Positions 26,947-39,770 of a DNA stretch of 64,000 nucleotides are shown here, piece by piece. The notes beneath the pieces were generated by a model. That model ran no database searches. It saw only the letters and a list, made by a program, of their open reading frames with translations, and was not told where the DNA came from. Position 1 is the first letter of the stretch. Every line of letters begins with the position of its first letter. The position numbers and the translations under genes were made by a program. Source of the stretch: Eriocheir sinensis (taxonomy: Eukaryota; Arthropoda; Malacostraca; Decapoda; Varunidae); the NCBI RefSeq assembly GCF_024679095.1, contig NC_066520.1, forward strand, positions 8,761,009 to 8,825,008, given 5' to 3'.

Positions 26947-27075
26947 CCATTTATATCTCTCCATCTATCTCTCTTCATCATTCTATCTATCTCTCCATCT
27001 ATCTCTCTTCATCATTCTATCTATCTCTCCATCTATCTCTCTTCATCATTCTATCTATCTATCCATCTATCTACA
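26851..27075. repeat. (CT)n tract and 34-bp minisatellite
   Basis: (CT)n at 26851-26944, then a 34-bp unit with anchor CTTCATCATT at 26973, 27007 and 27041 (exact 34-bp spacing), decaying into (ATCT)n. Confidence 0.94.
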
Positions 27076-27409
27076 TTATCACTTCCTCTCCATTATCGGC
27101 AGCGTCATTGTAAGCGCCCCCACATCAGTGACAGAGGCCGCGAAAAGCAATATCCCTCGTGTTAGTCCCAATCGTCTTGCCACGTCAGAGACAATCAGGC
27201 AGGGGGGACAGGAAGGTGTAGAGTTCATGTAGCAAAGATCATCGGTACCAGGAAATCCGTATACCTGATATCACCTGTAGCAGCCAATTAGTTTGCAGGT
27301 CGTATCTCCCTTTCCTTAAGTCACTGATGTCGCTCTCTGCCTCCTCTTTCTCCTCCTCTTACTACTCCTTTTCTTTCTTTTTATCCTCTTCACGTTCCTC
27401 CTCCTTCTC

Positions 27410-27770
27410 TTGTGCCACCTTATCCTCCTCCACCTCCATTTCCTCCTCCTCCTCTTCCTCCTACTCCTCTTCCTCCTCATAAGGTTTCACATACACTACA
27501 ACCTCCTATTCCACCTTCTCCTCTATTTCCTCCTCCTCCTCCTCCTCCTCCTCCTCCTCCTCCTCCTCCTCCTCCTCCTCCTCGTTCTCGTTCTCGTTCT
27601 CGTTCTCGTTGTCGTCCTCCTATTCCTCCTACTCCTCATTCTCGTCTTCATCCTCCTCGTCCTCCTCCTCCTCCTCATCCTCCTCCTCGTACCGTCTTAC
27701 CTACACTACAACCTCCTCGTCCTCCTCCTCCTCCTCCTCGTCCTCCTCCTCCTCCTCCTCCTCCTCCTCG
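27410..27770. repeat. (TCC)n/(TTCTCG)n pyrimidine tract
   Basis: Tri- and hexanucleotide pyrimidine repeats with a (TTCTCG) patch at 27583-27615. The proline- or leucine-rich frames across it are artefacts. Confidence 0.93.
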
Positions 27771-28089
27771 GTTCGGTATTAACAGCATCAGACGCGGCCA
27801 ATCCCGTTCCTCCTGGCCCACAACACGTCACACTGCCGGGCCAATCATATCAGCGGACGAACGATCGCTGCTCTTGATGGTGCTTCTCAAAATCTGCTCC
27901 GTTTTTTGTTTGTCTACCAAGCTCCCTCATAAAGTATTTTCGGTGTCCATTCTTTCGATCGCTCAACCTTTTTATTTACACGGCAATTTCTATCCCGTAA
28001 TTTGATTCACTTTACTTAAGCTTATCCTCTTCCTTTTCCTCTTCCTCTTCCTCTTTTTCCTCGCCCACCCTCTCTCTGTCTTTTTCTCT

Positions 28090-28740
28090 CCCCGTAAAAC
28101 AAATGAAAATGAATATCGGGAGAGGGAAGGAGAGAAAAAGGAAGGGAGGAAGAGATGGAAGGAGAAAGAGAGAGGGAGAGATGAAAGGGAAAAAAGGAAA
28201 GGGGGAGAGAAGGAAAGAAGGGGGGAGAGAGGGAGAGATAGAAGGAAAGAGAGAGAAAGGGAAGGAGGGACGAGAGATGGAAGGAAAGAAAGGAGGGAGG
28301 GAGAGATTGAAGGAAAGAGAGACAAGGGGAAAGAGGGAGAGATGGAAGGAGGAAGAGATGGAAGGAAAGAGACAAGGAGGAAGGGAGGGAAAGACAGAGG
28401 ACGAAAGAAAGGGAGGAAAAGAGGGAAAAAGGGGAGGGACGAGAGATGGAAGGAAGGAAAGGAGGGAGGGAGGGAGAGATGGAAGGAAAGAGAGACAAGG
28501 GGAAAGAGGGAGAGACAAGGAGGAAGGGAGGGAAAGACAGAGGACGAAAGAAAGGGAGGAAAAGAGGGAAAAAGGGGAGGGACGAGAGATGGAAGGAAAG
28601 AAAGGAGGGAGGGAGGGAGAGATGGAAGGAAAGAGAGACAAGGGGAAAGAGGGAGAGACAAGGAGGAAGGGAGGGAAAGACAGAGGACGAAAGAAAGGGA
28701 GGAAGAGAGGGAAACAGGGAAGGAAAAGAGACGAGTAGAG
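28090..28740. repeat. 143-bp purine-only minisatellite
   Basis: GACAAGGAGG starts at 28371, 28514 and 28657, and GGGACGAGAGATGG at 28436 and 28579: both give exactly 143 bp. An earlier GGGACGAGAGATGG at 28267 is 169 bp upstream, so the first unit carries about 26 extra bp. The plus strand is almost all A/G. Frames across it (K/E/R/G-rich) are not genes. Confidence 0.93.
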
Positions 28741-28844
28741 GAAGGAAAAAGTGTCCTCTCGCTAACAAACACTTTATCTATCAATCCTCTTTGCACTCAC
28801 GTTGTCGTTAGTGCCGTTCCTGCTGCTACATTTTTAGACCTCCT

Positions 28845-29160
28845 TTCCCACCTGCTACAATTTTCCCACCTGCCATACTTTTCGCCCCACTTTCCCACCC
28901 GTTTGCCGATCCAGCTGTAGTATTTTTCGCCCCCTTTCCCATCTGCTACACTTTTCCCTTTGCCACATTTGTCCCACCTGCTGCTTATTGCCCATCTGCT
29001 GTATTACATTTTGCCCACCTATGTACACAGCTTTTGCCCACTTTCCCATCTACTATAATTTTCCTACCTCCTACTCTTTTTTCCCCACTTGCTAAATTTT
29101 TCGTACCTTCTGCATTACTTTTTTTTCTACCTGCTTCATTTCCTTACCATCACATTCCCA
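28845..29160. repeat. Degenerate ~20-30 bp CCCACCTGCTAC array, left block
   Basis: Repeated variants of TTTTCCCACCTGCTACATTTT in loose tandem. The same motif resumes at 29875. Confidence 0.75.
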
Positions 29161-29874
29161 TCAGCTTATCGGTGCGCATGTAATACTGAACCATTGGCAT
29201 CTCACTACTCCACACAGATTATGTGCACACAGGGAGAGGTGTCTCAAAATTCTTCGTCTGTGTATCAGAATGCATGGTGCATAAACCGTTCGAGAACTTT
29301 TGTGGAGAGTGTACATATGAATATAGGAATGCAAGTGTCGAAACACAAGCTCTATATCGCGCCACCTGATGTTTTGTGAAAGGTAGGCTGTTTATAGCCT
29401 TGGGAAAGAGTGGCGCCACATCTGGAATGTGCTGTCGTGGACCCCGGCAGATTCCAGGTCATCACCGGCGAGAGCCAGGACTAGCGGCGGTGAAGGCAGA
29501 TCAACACGGGTGAGGCGAACAGCAAGACGTGTGCCTCGCGGGTGTCGGCTTTTAAAGGCAACTCCTCACACTCACTGTAAATACGTGTAAGACTGTATAA
29601 TACAGTCAAAACTCAACGCACGTTTTTATAGCCAGAGAGAGAGAGAGAGAAAAGACAGAGTGAAGGCAATCCGCTCAGCCATATCTACATCACTTCCAAT
29701 TCACAACTTATGGTAAGGCCTTTTGTTACTTCACTAACTTCAATCAACTCTGAGGTGCAGGTAACTGTGACTCCAGCCCAGACAGCGAAGTAACAGTGTG
29801 AGCCTGAACACGATTAACAACAATACACGCGTTACCCTAAACAAACCAGCAGTACCAAAAGACTAACCAGCTAT
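29161..29874. other. Unique DNA between two blocks of the same array
   Basis: About 700 bp unrelated to the flanking CCCACCTGCTAC repeats. It contains a short (GA)n at 29633-29650 and a few short frames with no recognised domain. Confidence 0.5.
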
Positions 29875-30500
29875 CTTTTTCCTGCCTGCAACAATTTTCA
29901 CTGCCTTTCCCACATGCTACCTCTTTTCCACCTACTACATTTTTCACCCCTTCTCACACTAGTTCCATTTACCGTCCCCTTTCCCAACTGATTCATTACC
30001 CTACCTGCTTCTCAACTGCTCTATTTTTTCCCACCTGCAACACGTCTGATACACCTTTTCCACCTACTCAATATTTCTTCACTTTCCCATCTCTTACATC
30101 TTTTCCCACCCAATCAGTATTTTCCCCCTTTCCCATCTGCTACGTTTTCCCACCTGCTGCATTTTCCTGCCTGCTACATAACATTATTTTCTATCTGCTT
30201 CATTTTCCCCTCTCTTTCCCACCGGCTGGTTCAGTGTTCTTGTTCCATGCTTCTGCTGCTCTATTTGTTAGCCAATTTTCTCCTACCTTTTTCCTCACCT
30301 GCTCAATTTTTCGTCCCCTTTCCCAATTATTCCACTTTTTCCTCCTACTACCCAACTACATCTTTTCCACCTGTTCCATTTTACTGCCCTTTTCCCACCT
30401 GCTCTCCTGCTCCATTTTTCCACCTGCTACACAACCGCTACATATTTTTCACCTGCTACCTTTCTTCCCACCTGCTCTATTTTTCCGTCCCTTTTCCAGC
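29875..30500. repeat. Degenerate CCCACCTGCTAC array, right block
   Basis: Continues the 28845-29160 motif for about 600 bp with drifting unit length (CCACCTGCTACATTTTTC, CCACCTGCTCCATTTTTC and similar). Confidence 0.75.
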
Positions 30501-30614
30501 TGCCTCCGGGTCGCCGCATACGTCCGTGCATGCTCCCCCTGCCGGTCTGACGCAGCGCAGCCAATAACGTTGCTTCGGTGACGGGAGGAACTAACGTCAA
30601 TCTCATCAAACAGC

Positions 30615-31137
<523 letters not shown>

Positions 31138-31271
31138 GGGGGAGGTACTGATGCGGATGATAAACAGGGGGAGAAGCAAAGAATGTGAAAACAAACTGAA
31201 AAGGAGAAAATTCTAAGAGATGATTTTTTTTACGGTGTTGGCTAGCTCGTTTTTTTTTTTTTTCTTTTTCC

Positions 31272-31288
31272 AAGTGTGTGTGTATGTG

Positions 31289-31347
<59 letters not shown>

Positions 31348-32135
31348 GGTGGGTGTGGGTGCAGAGACAGGGAAAGACAAGAGAACTAAAGAAAGAGAAA
31401 GAAAGATTGCCAGACAGAAAGACACATAGACAGATAGAGACAGATGGACGCAGCACACTCATACACATGCATACAAAAGACGAGAAACAGAAAGCAAAAA
31501 GTAAGCACGAGGGGGAAGAGAGGAAGCAAAAAAGGAGAAAGAGGAGAAGGAGGAGGAGGAGGGAGGAGGGGAAGAAGAAGAATAGGAGGAAGGGAGGGAG
31601 GGAGAGATAAAAGTAAGAGGAGGAGGGACAGGAAGAGAAGCAAAGGCAAGAGGAGGGCAACAGATAAAAATCATGAGGAAGAGCAGGAAGTGAAAACAGA
31701 TAAAGATAAGTAGGAGAAGGAGGAGGAGGAGGAGGAGGAGGAGGAACAAATCCAGCAAAAGAAGAAGAGGAATGAAGAAGAAAAAGCCGAGCAAGAACAA
31801 GACGAGGAAGAGAAGGAGGAGAAAGGCGAAGGACAATGATAAAAAAAAGAGGATGAGCTGGCGGAGAAAGAAGACGAAGAAGAGGAAAAGGAGGAGGGGA
31901 GAAAAATTAACAGCGTCCCGGCGCCAACTCGACAGCAAAAATAAATAATCAGGTCTTGCAGAGTCAAAAGGCTGTCCAATCACCGACGGCTGAATGTCAC
32001 AAAGAGAGAGATAGAAATAGATAGATAGACAGACAGATGGACAGATAACAGATAGAAAGATAGGTAGACACATAAAGAGAAAAGAATAGAAAATAAAAAG
32101 TGAGAAGGGAAGGGAAGGGAAGGGGAAAGGGAAAG

Positions 32136-32178
<43 letters not shown>
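31272..32178. repeat. (GT)n, GGA/GAA-rich and (GA)n tracts
   Basis: (GT)n at about 31272-31338 decaying to GGGT, purine-rich stretches at 31500-31900 with (GGA)n at 31540-31562 and 31710-31745, GATA/CAGA words near 32010-32060, and (GA)n at 32141-32178. Confidence 0.9.
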
Positions 32179-32180
<2 letters not shown>

Positions 32181-32580
32181 TCGCAGGGGGTTAGCATACA
32201 ATTATCTCCGACATTCATGATCATTATAATCCAAACAAACACGAACACGCCCACAAACGCGTCCGTACGTGTTTGTATTATCGTTAGCGTCGCTTTGAAC
32301 TGCCGTAGCTTCTCCCCCGGCGGTGTTTGTGTCCGTGTTTGTGTCTCCTCTTCCTCCTTCTGTAATGTTTGTGTCTATCTCACTCTCACCCTTCAAGTGT
32401 TTGTGCATTTATGTTTCTCCTCCTCATCCTTCTCCAGTGTTTGTGTGTATGTGTTTCTCCTCATTTCTCAACGTATGTGTGTGTGTGTATCAATCTTTGT
32501 TCTTCATTCACGGTGTTTGTGTGTTTGTTTCTTATTTTTTTCTTCGTGGAGAGTGTTTGTGTGTGCGTGTGTCTCATCTT

Positions 32581-32680
<100 letters not shown>

Positions 32681-33403
32681 CCCCCGGAGGATGACATGCG
32701 CCGGAGACAACATCGGGACGTAAAATATATATACGTGCTCCTACGTATTTTCTGTCCCCGAAAAAAATGTTAAAAAGAAATAAGATAAGAAAGCCGTGAG
32801 CTCATTACACCGCGCGCTGGCTTCCCTCCGCGGCCCTCGGGAGCACTCAATGCTTTTAATTATCGACCTTTTGTTTGCTTATTTATTTATTCACGTTGCC
32901 ATTCGCCGAGAATCCTGAAAAACATTATTACGTTTTCTCGTTATTTTCAAAAAGCGCCCAGGACATTCCTATTTCTCTCTCTCTCTCTTGGTCTATATTG
33001 AATTCGTGATTTATATTTATACTTTATTCACGTTTTATTTCTTCTGAACGCCTACTGATATCTGTTTCGCCCACCTATCCACTTATCCCTAAGCAAATAG
33101 ATCAGTTATTACTTAACACCAAATAGCACAGCAAACACCTCGAGCCAGTCTGACACCATAACTTCAAGTCCCATTCAATTAAAATTTCGTGTTCGACAGG
33201 CGGGCTTACTGGATGGCAAGAGTAATCCAACACTCATTAAGTTAAAATACAGATCTCCAGCGCCAGCATGATCCGTCCAGTGTAAATAAAACAGTAAATA
33301 CAATACTCTATATCTATAAAAAGGCATCCAATAGAGAGTTGAATCACGACCCTCCATAGCCAACATGATACCTCCTACATTTGCAAAATTTCAACACTAC
33401 CCG

Positions 33404-33500
33404 CTATCCATCTGTAGGTCTAATGAACGATTGTACAGGACCGAAGAGCAACTATTCTTCACCTCCCTCCATATTTACTTCCTCCCTTCCTTCCTTCCTT
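33404..33500. repeat. Diverged duplicate of 34840-34925
   Basis: CCATCTGTAGGTCTAATGAAC followed by TGTACAGGA and ATTCTTCACCTCC parallels CCGTCTGTAGGTCTAATCAAC, TGTACGGGA and ATTCTCCTCC at 34840-34925. Both run into TTCC repeats. Confidence 0.75.
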
Positions 33501-34019
33501 CAAGAATTAACCCCTACCTCTTAAGACATCACTCCCCTTTCTCCTCCCTTTAAAACCAACATGAGGTCTCTAGCGTACATTATATTACAGCGAAACCAAC
33601 CTGAGCTAGCATGTAAGACCCAGCATATACAAACTAGCATGGGCGATCCAGCATATATATAATAGCATGACGCATCAAGTGTATAGAAGCCTGCAAAAAC
33701 AGCCTTCCAGCACCTCAGCGATAAATAAGCACTACAAGAATACACGCACTACTTGTTCAGGATAAAAAAAAAGGAGTATAATCATCTCAGCTAATAATTC
33801 TAATTGACTGCACTAACGAGGCAAAATTTTTTCAGGTAGATGATCAGGTTGTCGGCGGCAGGGATTACTTAGCTGCCTGGAGCCCGCACTGACAAAGCGA
33901 TGAAGCTGCCCGGCCCGCTATTCACCCGAAGGAGGCCATTCATCTGTACTCCGCCACCGCCTTAGTCTGCGCCCACCCGCCTGGACACTGACCACTCGCT
34001 GCCCAAAGGAACCACGGAT

Positions 34020-34530
34020 TATTACTCTCCTGAACGTCTGCCTACACACCACCTTAAATAACGTCCATTTCTTCTTATTACAGTAAAGGAAAGGGGGAAA
34101 AGGAGAAAATATCTATATAAAAACTAAAAAAGACTGCTAAGTATTGCTCCTATAAAGGAAAATAGAGAGGCGTGGTGAAAAAAAAGAGAGGTCAGTCTTG
34201 ATACTCCACTCTATTTTCCTGAACGGCTGTCTACCCACTCACCACCTTAGGAAAGCCCCATCCTCAACTCTCTCAACAGCTGTCAACGTTTCCTCCACCC
34301 TAAAGAACGCTCATTCCTGTACTCTCCTAAATGGCTGTCTATGCTTTCTCCACACAAAAGAATGCTCATATCCTATACTTTTCTGAACGACTGCTTGACC
34401 TGCCCACCCTAAAAAAAGTATTCCTCTACTCTCTCTGAACTGCTGTCTATCCACTCCCCATCCTAAAGAAAGCCCATTCCTCTACTCTCCTAAACAGCTG
34501 CACACACACTCTCAACCCAAAGGAACTAAT
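34020..34530. repeat. ~54-bp degenerate minisatellite
   Basis: Units of about 50-58 bp with the core ACTCTCCTGAACGGCTGTCTA and CCACCCTAAAGAA(A/C)GC(C/T)CATTCCT. Cores lie near 34214, 34269, 34321, 34380, 34431 and 34484, with an outlier at 34024. Confidence 0.8.
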
Positions 34531-34640
34531 TCATCCGTTATCTACATCGGTCTTTGATTATCTAACCACCTCACCAGCTTCTCGATCTACCTGAGAGACA
34601 GACCATTCAACAACCTTCCTCAATGTGTGACCTATCCCCT
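34484..34640. repeat. Dispersed duplicate paired with 37890-38030
   Basis: ACTCTCCTAAACAGCTGCAC, GGAACTAATTCATCC and GACAGACCATTCAACAA occur in the same order at 37895-38015 as ACTCTCCTCAACGGCTGCAC, GAGAACTAATTCATCC and GACAGACCATTCAACAA. Confidence 0.85.
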
Positions 34641-34904
34641 ATTTCCCTCAGCCAATATTTTTTTTTCGTCATCCACTAGAAAGTCATTAATCTTTTATCA
34701 CCTTAGCACATAAATATCCGCTTGGAGGACTGCCCATTTGCTATCCATTTGAAATATTGAATATCCACTGTGATTACTCACTATTTGCTTTTCGTTTGAG
34801 TGCCTGAGTGCCATACCATCCATTTAAATGACTGACTGCCTGCCATCCGTCTGTAGGTCTAATCAACTTCTGTACGGGATTGCAAAGCTACCATTCTCCT
34901 CCTT

Positions 34905-35390
34905 CCTTTCATCCTTCCTTCCTTCGTTCGTTCCTTCTTCCCTTCCCTCCTTCCTTCCTTCGTTCGTTCCTTTCTTCCCTCTGCTTTTCCTTCCATCCCC
35001 CTGTCTTTCTTTCCTTTGTCTTTACTTCCTTCCTTCCTTTCTTCCTTCCTTCCATCCATCTGTCCTTCCTTTCTTCCCTCTGCTTTTCCTTCCATCCCCC
35101 TGTCTTTCTTTCCTTTCCTTTGTCTTTCCTTCCTTCCTTCCTTCCTTCCTTCCATCCATCTGTCCTTCCTTCCTTTCTTCCCTCCCTCCTTCCATCCTTC
35201 CCTCTGTTTTTCCTTCCTTCCCCCTGTCTTTCTTTCCTTTCCTTTGTCTTTCCTTCCCTCCTTCGTTTGTTCCTTCCTTCCTTCCTTCCTTCCTTTCTTC
35301 CTTCCTTCCATCCATCTGTCCTTCCTTCCTTTCTTCCCTCCCTCCTTCCATCCATTTGGGGAGGCGGTGGCTCCTTCCTTCCATCCATTT
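34905..35390. repeat. TTCC tract with higher-order units
   Basis: Pyrimidine tetranucleotides organised in longer repeats: CTGC/GTTTTTCCTTCC..CCCCTGTCTTTCTTTCC and CCATCCATCTGTCC recur near 35061, 35161 and 35317. The block resumes at 35764 after a SINE. Confidence 0.88.
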
Positions 35391-35733
35391 CGGGAGGCGG
35401 TGGCTGAATCGACAGAGTAACACCACCGCGTTCAGGAGGACGCGAGTTCAATCCCCGCCCGATGCAACCAAGCAGGGATTTTTCAGCCGCCGCCGAGTGG
35501 CTTAAAACTACCCACATGCTGTCCAGAAGACCACCTATCAACCCGGACTCTAGATTCTAGGATTAAAGATGAGCTCCGGGAGGGCAGCATGAGCCAATGC
35601 AAGATGGCGCCACTATAAACACTCGCCTGCGCCAGAACGGGCTGGGCCGACCATCAGGACCCACCGGGAAGAAGCCTTGGGCCGACCATCAGGCCCCACC
35701 GGGAAAAAGCCTACCGGCGCTATAGGCCGCAAC

Positions 35734-35763
<30 letters not shown>
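35391..35763 (+). mobile_element. tRNA-derived SINE, copy 2, with poly(A) tail
   Basis: Head with A-box-like TGGCTGAATCGAC (35401-35413) and B-box CGAGTTCAATCC (35443-35454), consistent with a tRNA origin. The body matches copy 1 (15374-15705) through GAGTGGC, CACATGCTG, CGGGAGGGCAGCATGAGCCAA and CACTATAAA. A ~35-bp piece (GGGCCGACCATCAGG.CCCACC) is duplicated at 35644-35678 and 35679-35712. It ends CCGGCGCTATAGGCC and about 28 A residues. The first 15 bp of the head also appear at 35359-35372 in a tandem duplication that includes the preceding TTCC repeat. Confidence 0.85.
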
Positions 35764-35766
<3 letters not shown>

Positions 35767-36945
35767 TTCCCTCTGTTTTTCCTTCCTTCCCCCTGTCTTT
35801 CTTTCCTTTCCTTTGTCTTTCCTTCCTTCCTTCGTTTGTTCCTTCCTTTCTTCCTTTCTTTCTTCCTTCTTGCCCTGCCTTCCTTCCTTCCTGTCTTCCC
35901 TCAATGCCTAAATTCCTTCCCTCCTTCCCTCCTTTAAGAGTTAACCCCTTCATTCACCTCTAATTTCATCCTTCCACGGTACCTTTGTTAGCCTTCCCCT
36001 CCTCCCTCCTTACTTCCTTCCTTCACCAATTCACGTTCCCTTCATCAACAATTTCATCAGGCTACTTCTCTTTCCCGAGCTTCTCATACCTCCCCATCTC
36101 AATCCCTCCTTCGTTCCTTCCTCAGTGAATTCACCTTCCCATTCATCCACTGCTTTATTCCATCCTTCTCCTCTCCTTCCTTCATAAATTCGTCCGTCCA
36201 TTCACTCTCTACTTCCTCCCTTCTCTCTCAATATTCCCTAATTACATCTTCCTTCCCTCACCTCCGCCCTTCCTCGGTTTATCATTCTTCCTCGCCTCGA
36301 TTCTTTCCTTATTTACTCCTTCAATCATTCTTCCTTCGTACATGCTTTCTGTCTTCTCCGTTATTTATTGTTTTCTCTCTGCCATCCACTCTTTTCTCCT
36401 CCTTGCCCTCTCCCATTTTCTTTCATTCCTTTTCCTCCCTTACAGTGTTTACTCCTTCTTTCTTCCATCCTAGTCTCCATTCCTTTATATTCATTTACCT
36501 CCACCTTTACCTTCCTTTCTTTTTTCCTTCTCTCCAACTCTACAATCTTCTTTCCTTTCTTCATTCCTTCTTCCATCCTTACTTTTCCTTGCCTTACAAT
36601 ATCAGTTCCTTCATCCTCCTTACATATCCTCTTCCCTCCTCTTTCTTTTCTTCTTTTTTAGTCTCCTTTCCTTTTTTCTTTCGTTCTTCCATCCTTACTT
36701 TTTCTTGCCTTACAACATCAGTTCCTTCATCCTCCTAACATATCCTCTTCCTTCCCCCTCCTTCTTTCCTTCCTTTTTTTCCATGCGTATCTCCTTGCCT
36801 CCTACAAGTCATCCTTTTCCTGGCCTTGTTTTCCACCTTGCTTCCCTTCCTCCTCCTCCATTCTCCCTTCCTGCTTCCTTCCTCTCTCTCCTCCTCCTCC
36901 TCCTCCTCTCTTCCGCTTTCCTTCCCTTTCTCCTTACTTCGGCCT
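35764..36945. repeat. TTCC/CTTC-rich pyrimidine region
   Basis: 35764-35900 repeats the same higher-order TTCC units found before the SINE. 36360-36945 is C/T-rich with a 116-bp duplication anchored on CCATCCTTACTTTT at 36573 and 36689. No gene. Confidence 0.85.
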
Positions 36946-37459
36946 AAGGAGACACAATATTCCTTAACCACGAGTCTTCGGACTAATGAGGATCTTGTTA
37001 GTGTTCCGTGATGCCTTGTGTGAAGAGGAGGAGGAGGAGGAGGAGGAAGAGGCGAAGACTTAGGCGGAGGCGGAGGCGGAGGATAAAGAAGAGAAAAAAC
37101 AACATCCGGAATAACCATACTCACACATCCCCACACACAAAAAAACATTATTATTTTTTCTCTCTCGATGTACGTTGTTATTTTTTTTCGAGCACCTACG
37201 CGAGGCTTATTCCGCTGAAGCGCATCATTACCGGAGAAGCACCCGTAAAATCTAATTGCATTTGTCAGAATTAAGGTTTGCATCCGTGATTATCTGTTGG
37301 CTTATCGAATAAAATAAAACTGGGCTCAGATATTTGAAAGTTTTTTGTTTGCTGCTTCCATTGTGACCTTTTCTCGTGACGCGTGTGCAGCGTGTGGCAG
37401 GAGGTGAACGCTCTGTACCAAAGCCTCCTGAATGTGTACTCTCTCAGGTGTACATATCC

Positions 37460-37657
37460 TTAACCCGGTAGCAGTGACTGGTCAGATTTGTGGCTTTACC
37501 GTGTACCAGCGACGGGCCAAATTTTTGCCATGATATAAACCCCAAAAATAAATGATGCGTAAACTGATGATCAATGCGTTGGTACTGTATATTTCGAAAT
37601 GGTTTGCATGAGTGATGATTTTTTAAGATACATGATCCCCGCGCCTACCGGGTTCAA
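37460..37657. mobile_element. TTAA-flanked MITE, copy 2
   Basis: 189 bp (37464-37652) with ends CCCGGTAGC and CCTACCGGG, preceded by TTAA and followed by TTCAA, a damaged TTAA. It shares TGGCTTTACCGTGTACCAGCGA, GGGCCAAATTT, TGCCAT.ATATAAA and GAGTGATGATT with copy 1 at 14452-14695, and lacks that copy's CCTAR segment. Confidence 0.83.
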
Positions 37658-37889
37658 CGTATCCGTCTCCCATTACGACTATTTTCCAAGGCCACAGACA
37701 AGACTAACCAGGTGTTCATAGGTGTGTTTTTTTCCCGTTCAAGATGCAGAAGCCATGTAAAACTGTCACTAGCATCACGACACAGTACATGAAACCCCAG
37801 ATACTTTTACGAGAGGCTTTTCCAACGAGCGAACTGAGGTGGTGATTAGTTTACGGGCTTCTGTAATCTCAGTCCTAAAGGAAATCTAA

Positions 37890-38030
37890 TCCTTTACTCT
37901 CCTCAACGGCTGCACACGTTTCCCACAAGAGAACTAATTCATCCACATCAGCCTATGACTATCTAACAGCCTAATTAGTTTATCTATCTACCTGAAAGAC
38001 AGACCATTCAACAATCTGCCAGAATGTCTG
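37890..38030. repeat. Dispersed duplicate of 34484-34640
   Basis: Same orientation copy of the segment described at 34484-34640, diverged by scattered substitutions and small gaps. Confidence 0.83.
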
Positions 38031-38404
38031 TTCTATTCAAGAGTCTGTTCATACATCTGTTCTAGAGGTCTTGCTGTGTATCTCGCTCCCACAACCCACA
38101 AACTAAAACAACAATGCTAGAATCACGGAGAAACAAAGTAATTTCTATGGATTTCAGAGGATTGTCATTTCAAAACAGGTTCCATATCCGCGTGAATCAA
38201 TGGACACACACAAAAAAAGATGCGCGTATGAAACCTGAGATACACGAGTCTATAGTTATGTACACTCGCACAGAACAGGGAAGCTTTCAAGGCTAAGCTG
38301 ACGACTGAGGTGTTGCCGAGTCTTGCTTCACATCAAATTAACACGAGCAAGAAAACTTTTTAACGCGTGCAAACATTGCATATTTAATCAGCGTTCGTTA
38401 AGCC

Positions 38405-38977
<573 letters not shown>

Positions 38978-39279
38978 AGCACAAGAGGCCTGGCAGCGGA
39001 CAAATGGAGTCGTTCAGGAGCCTCGCAACACTGCCGGCGAATTAAAGTGAGAAGACAACTAAAGAAACACACCGCGGAAGTTAGCGAACACAGTATTTCC
39101 AGCATCACTTTACAAGCCGCCGCCACGCTTGTGTAATTGTAAACACTCAACATTGCAGTGCGGGATGCTGGGAGAAACGGGGAAGGAGGGGCAGGGGGGG
39201 AGAGGGGAAGACTTAGGATAGTTTTAAGCTTTCCTGTATTTTGCCACATAACCAATTAATCGAAGTGAAAAAGAAGGAA

Positions 39280-39770
39280 ATCTAGTAAACTGTCCATTAA
39301 CCATCATTCTATAAGCTTAAGTCATATAAACAAATCCAAATAAGTTATCTCCTTAAACTATAATTATACATGCAATTACAAGGCAATAGATAGATAAAAA
39401 CCTAACAAACACATTCATCTAACCATTTTTCTAAAAGCTACAAGTTTACATATAAAGACAAAGTTAGAAAATAGTGTCCTTCAACCTTCATTTTACAAAC
39501 TACAACAAACTTTTATATGAAAACCCACGAAACACTGTTCTTCACTTCTCCATACTATATGATACTACAAGATTCCATGTATGACCACACCTAGCAAACA
39601 CTGTCCTTCAACCACTATTCTACAAGCTACAAGACTATATACAAACGCAATGCTAACAAACACGGTATTCTACAAGCTATATAACAAGTATGTTCACATA
39701 AAACAAACCTAGCAAACTGTACTTCAACCACTATTCTGCCCGCCACAACCAGTCAACATACATATAAAAA
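39280..39770. repeat. ~60-bp AT-rich degenerate minisatellite
   Basis: Core AACAAACACTGTCCTTCAACCACTATTCTACAAGCTACAAG (given in parts: ACTGTCCTTCAACC and TTCTACAAGCTACAAG) recurs near 39309, 39430, 39491, 39563, 39619, 39669 and 39734, spaced about 50-65 bp or a multiple. Confidence 0.75.

Noticed and set aside
27990..28920. Long Lys/Glu/Arg/Gly-rich or Ser/Leu/Pro-rich frames of up to 268 codons
   Set aside because: Open on both strands across a purine-only 143-bp tandem repeat; low-complexity composition explains them.
35391..35460. Functional tRNA gene
   Set aside because: A- and B-box-like motifs are present but the sequence does not fold as a full cloverleaf in my reading and continues into a SINE body with poly(A).
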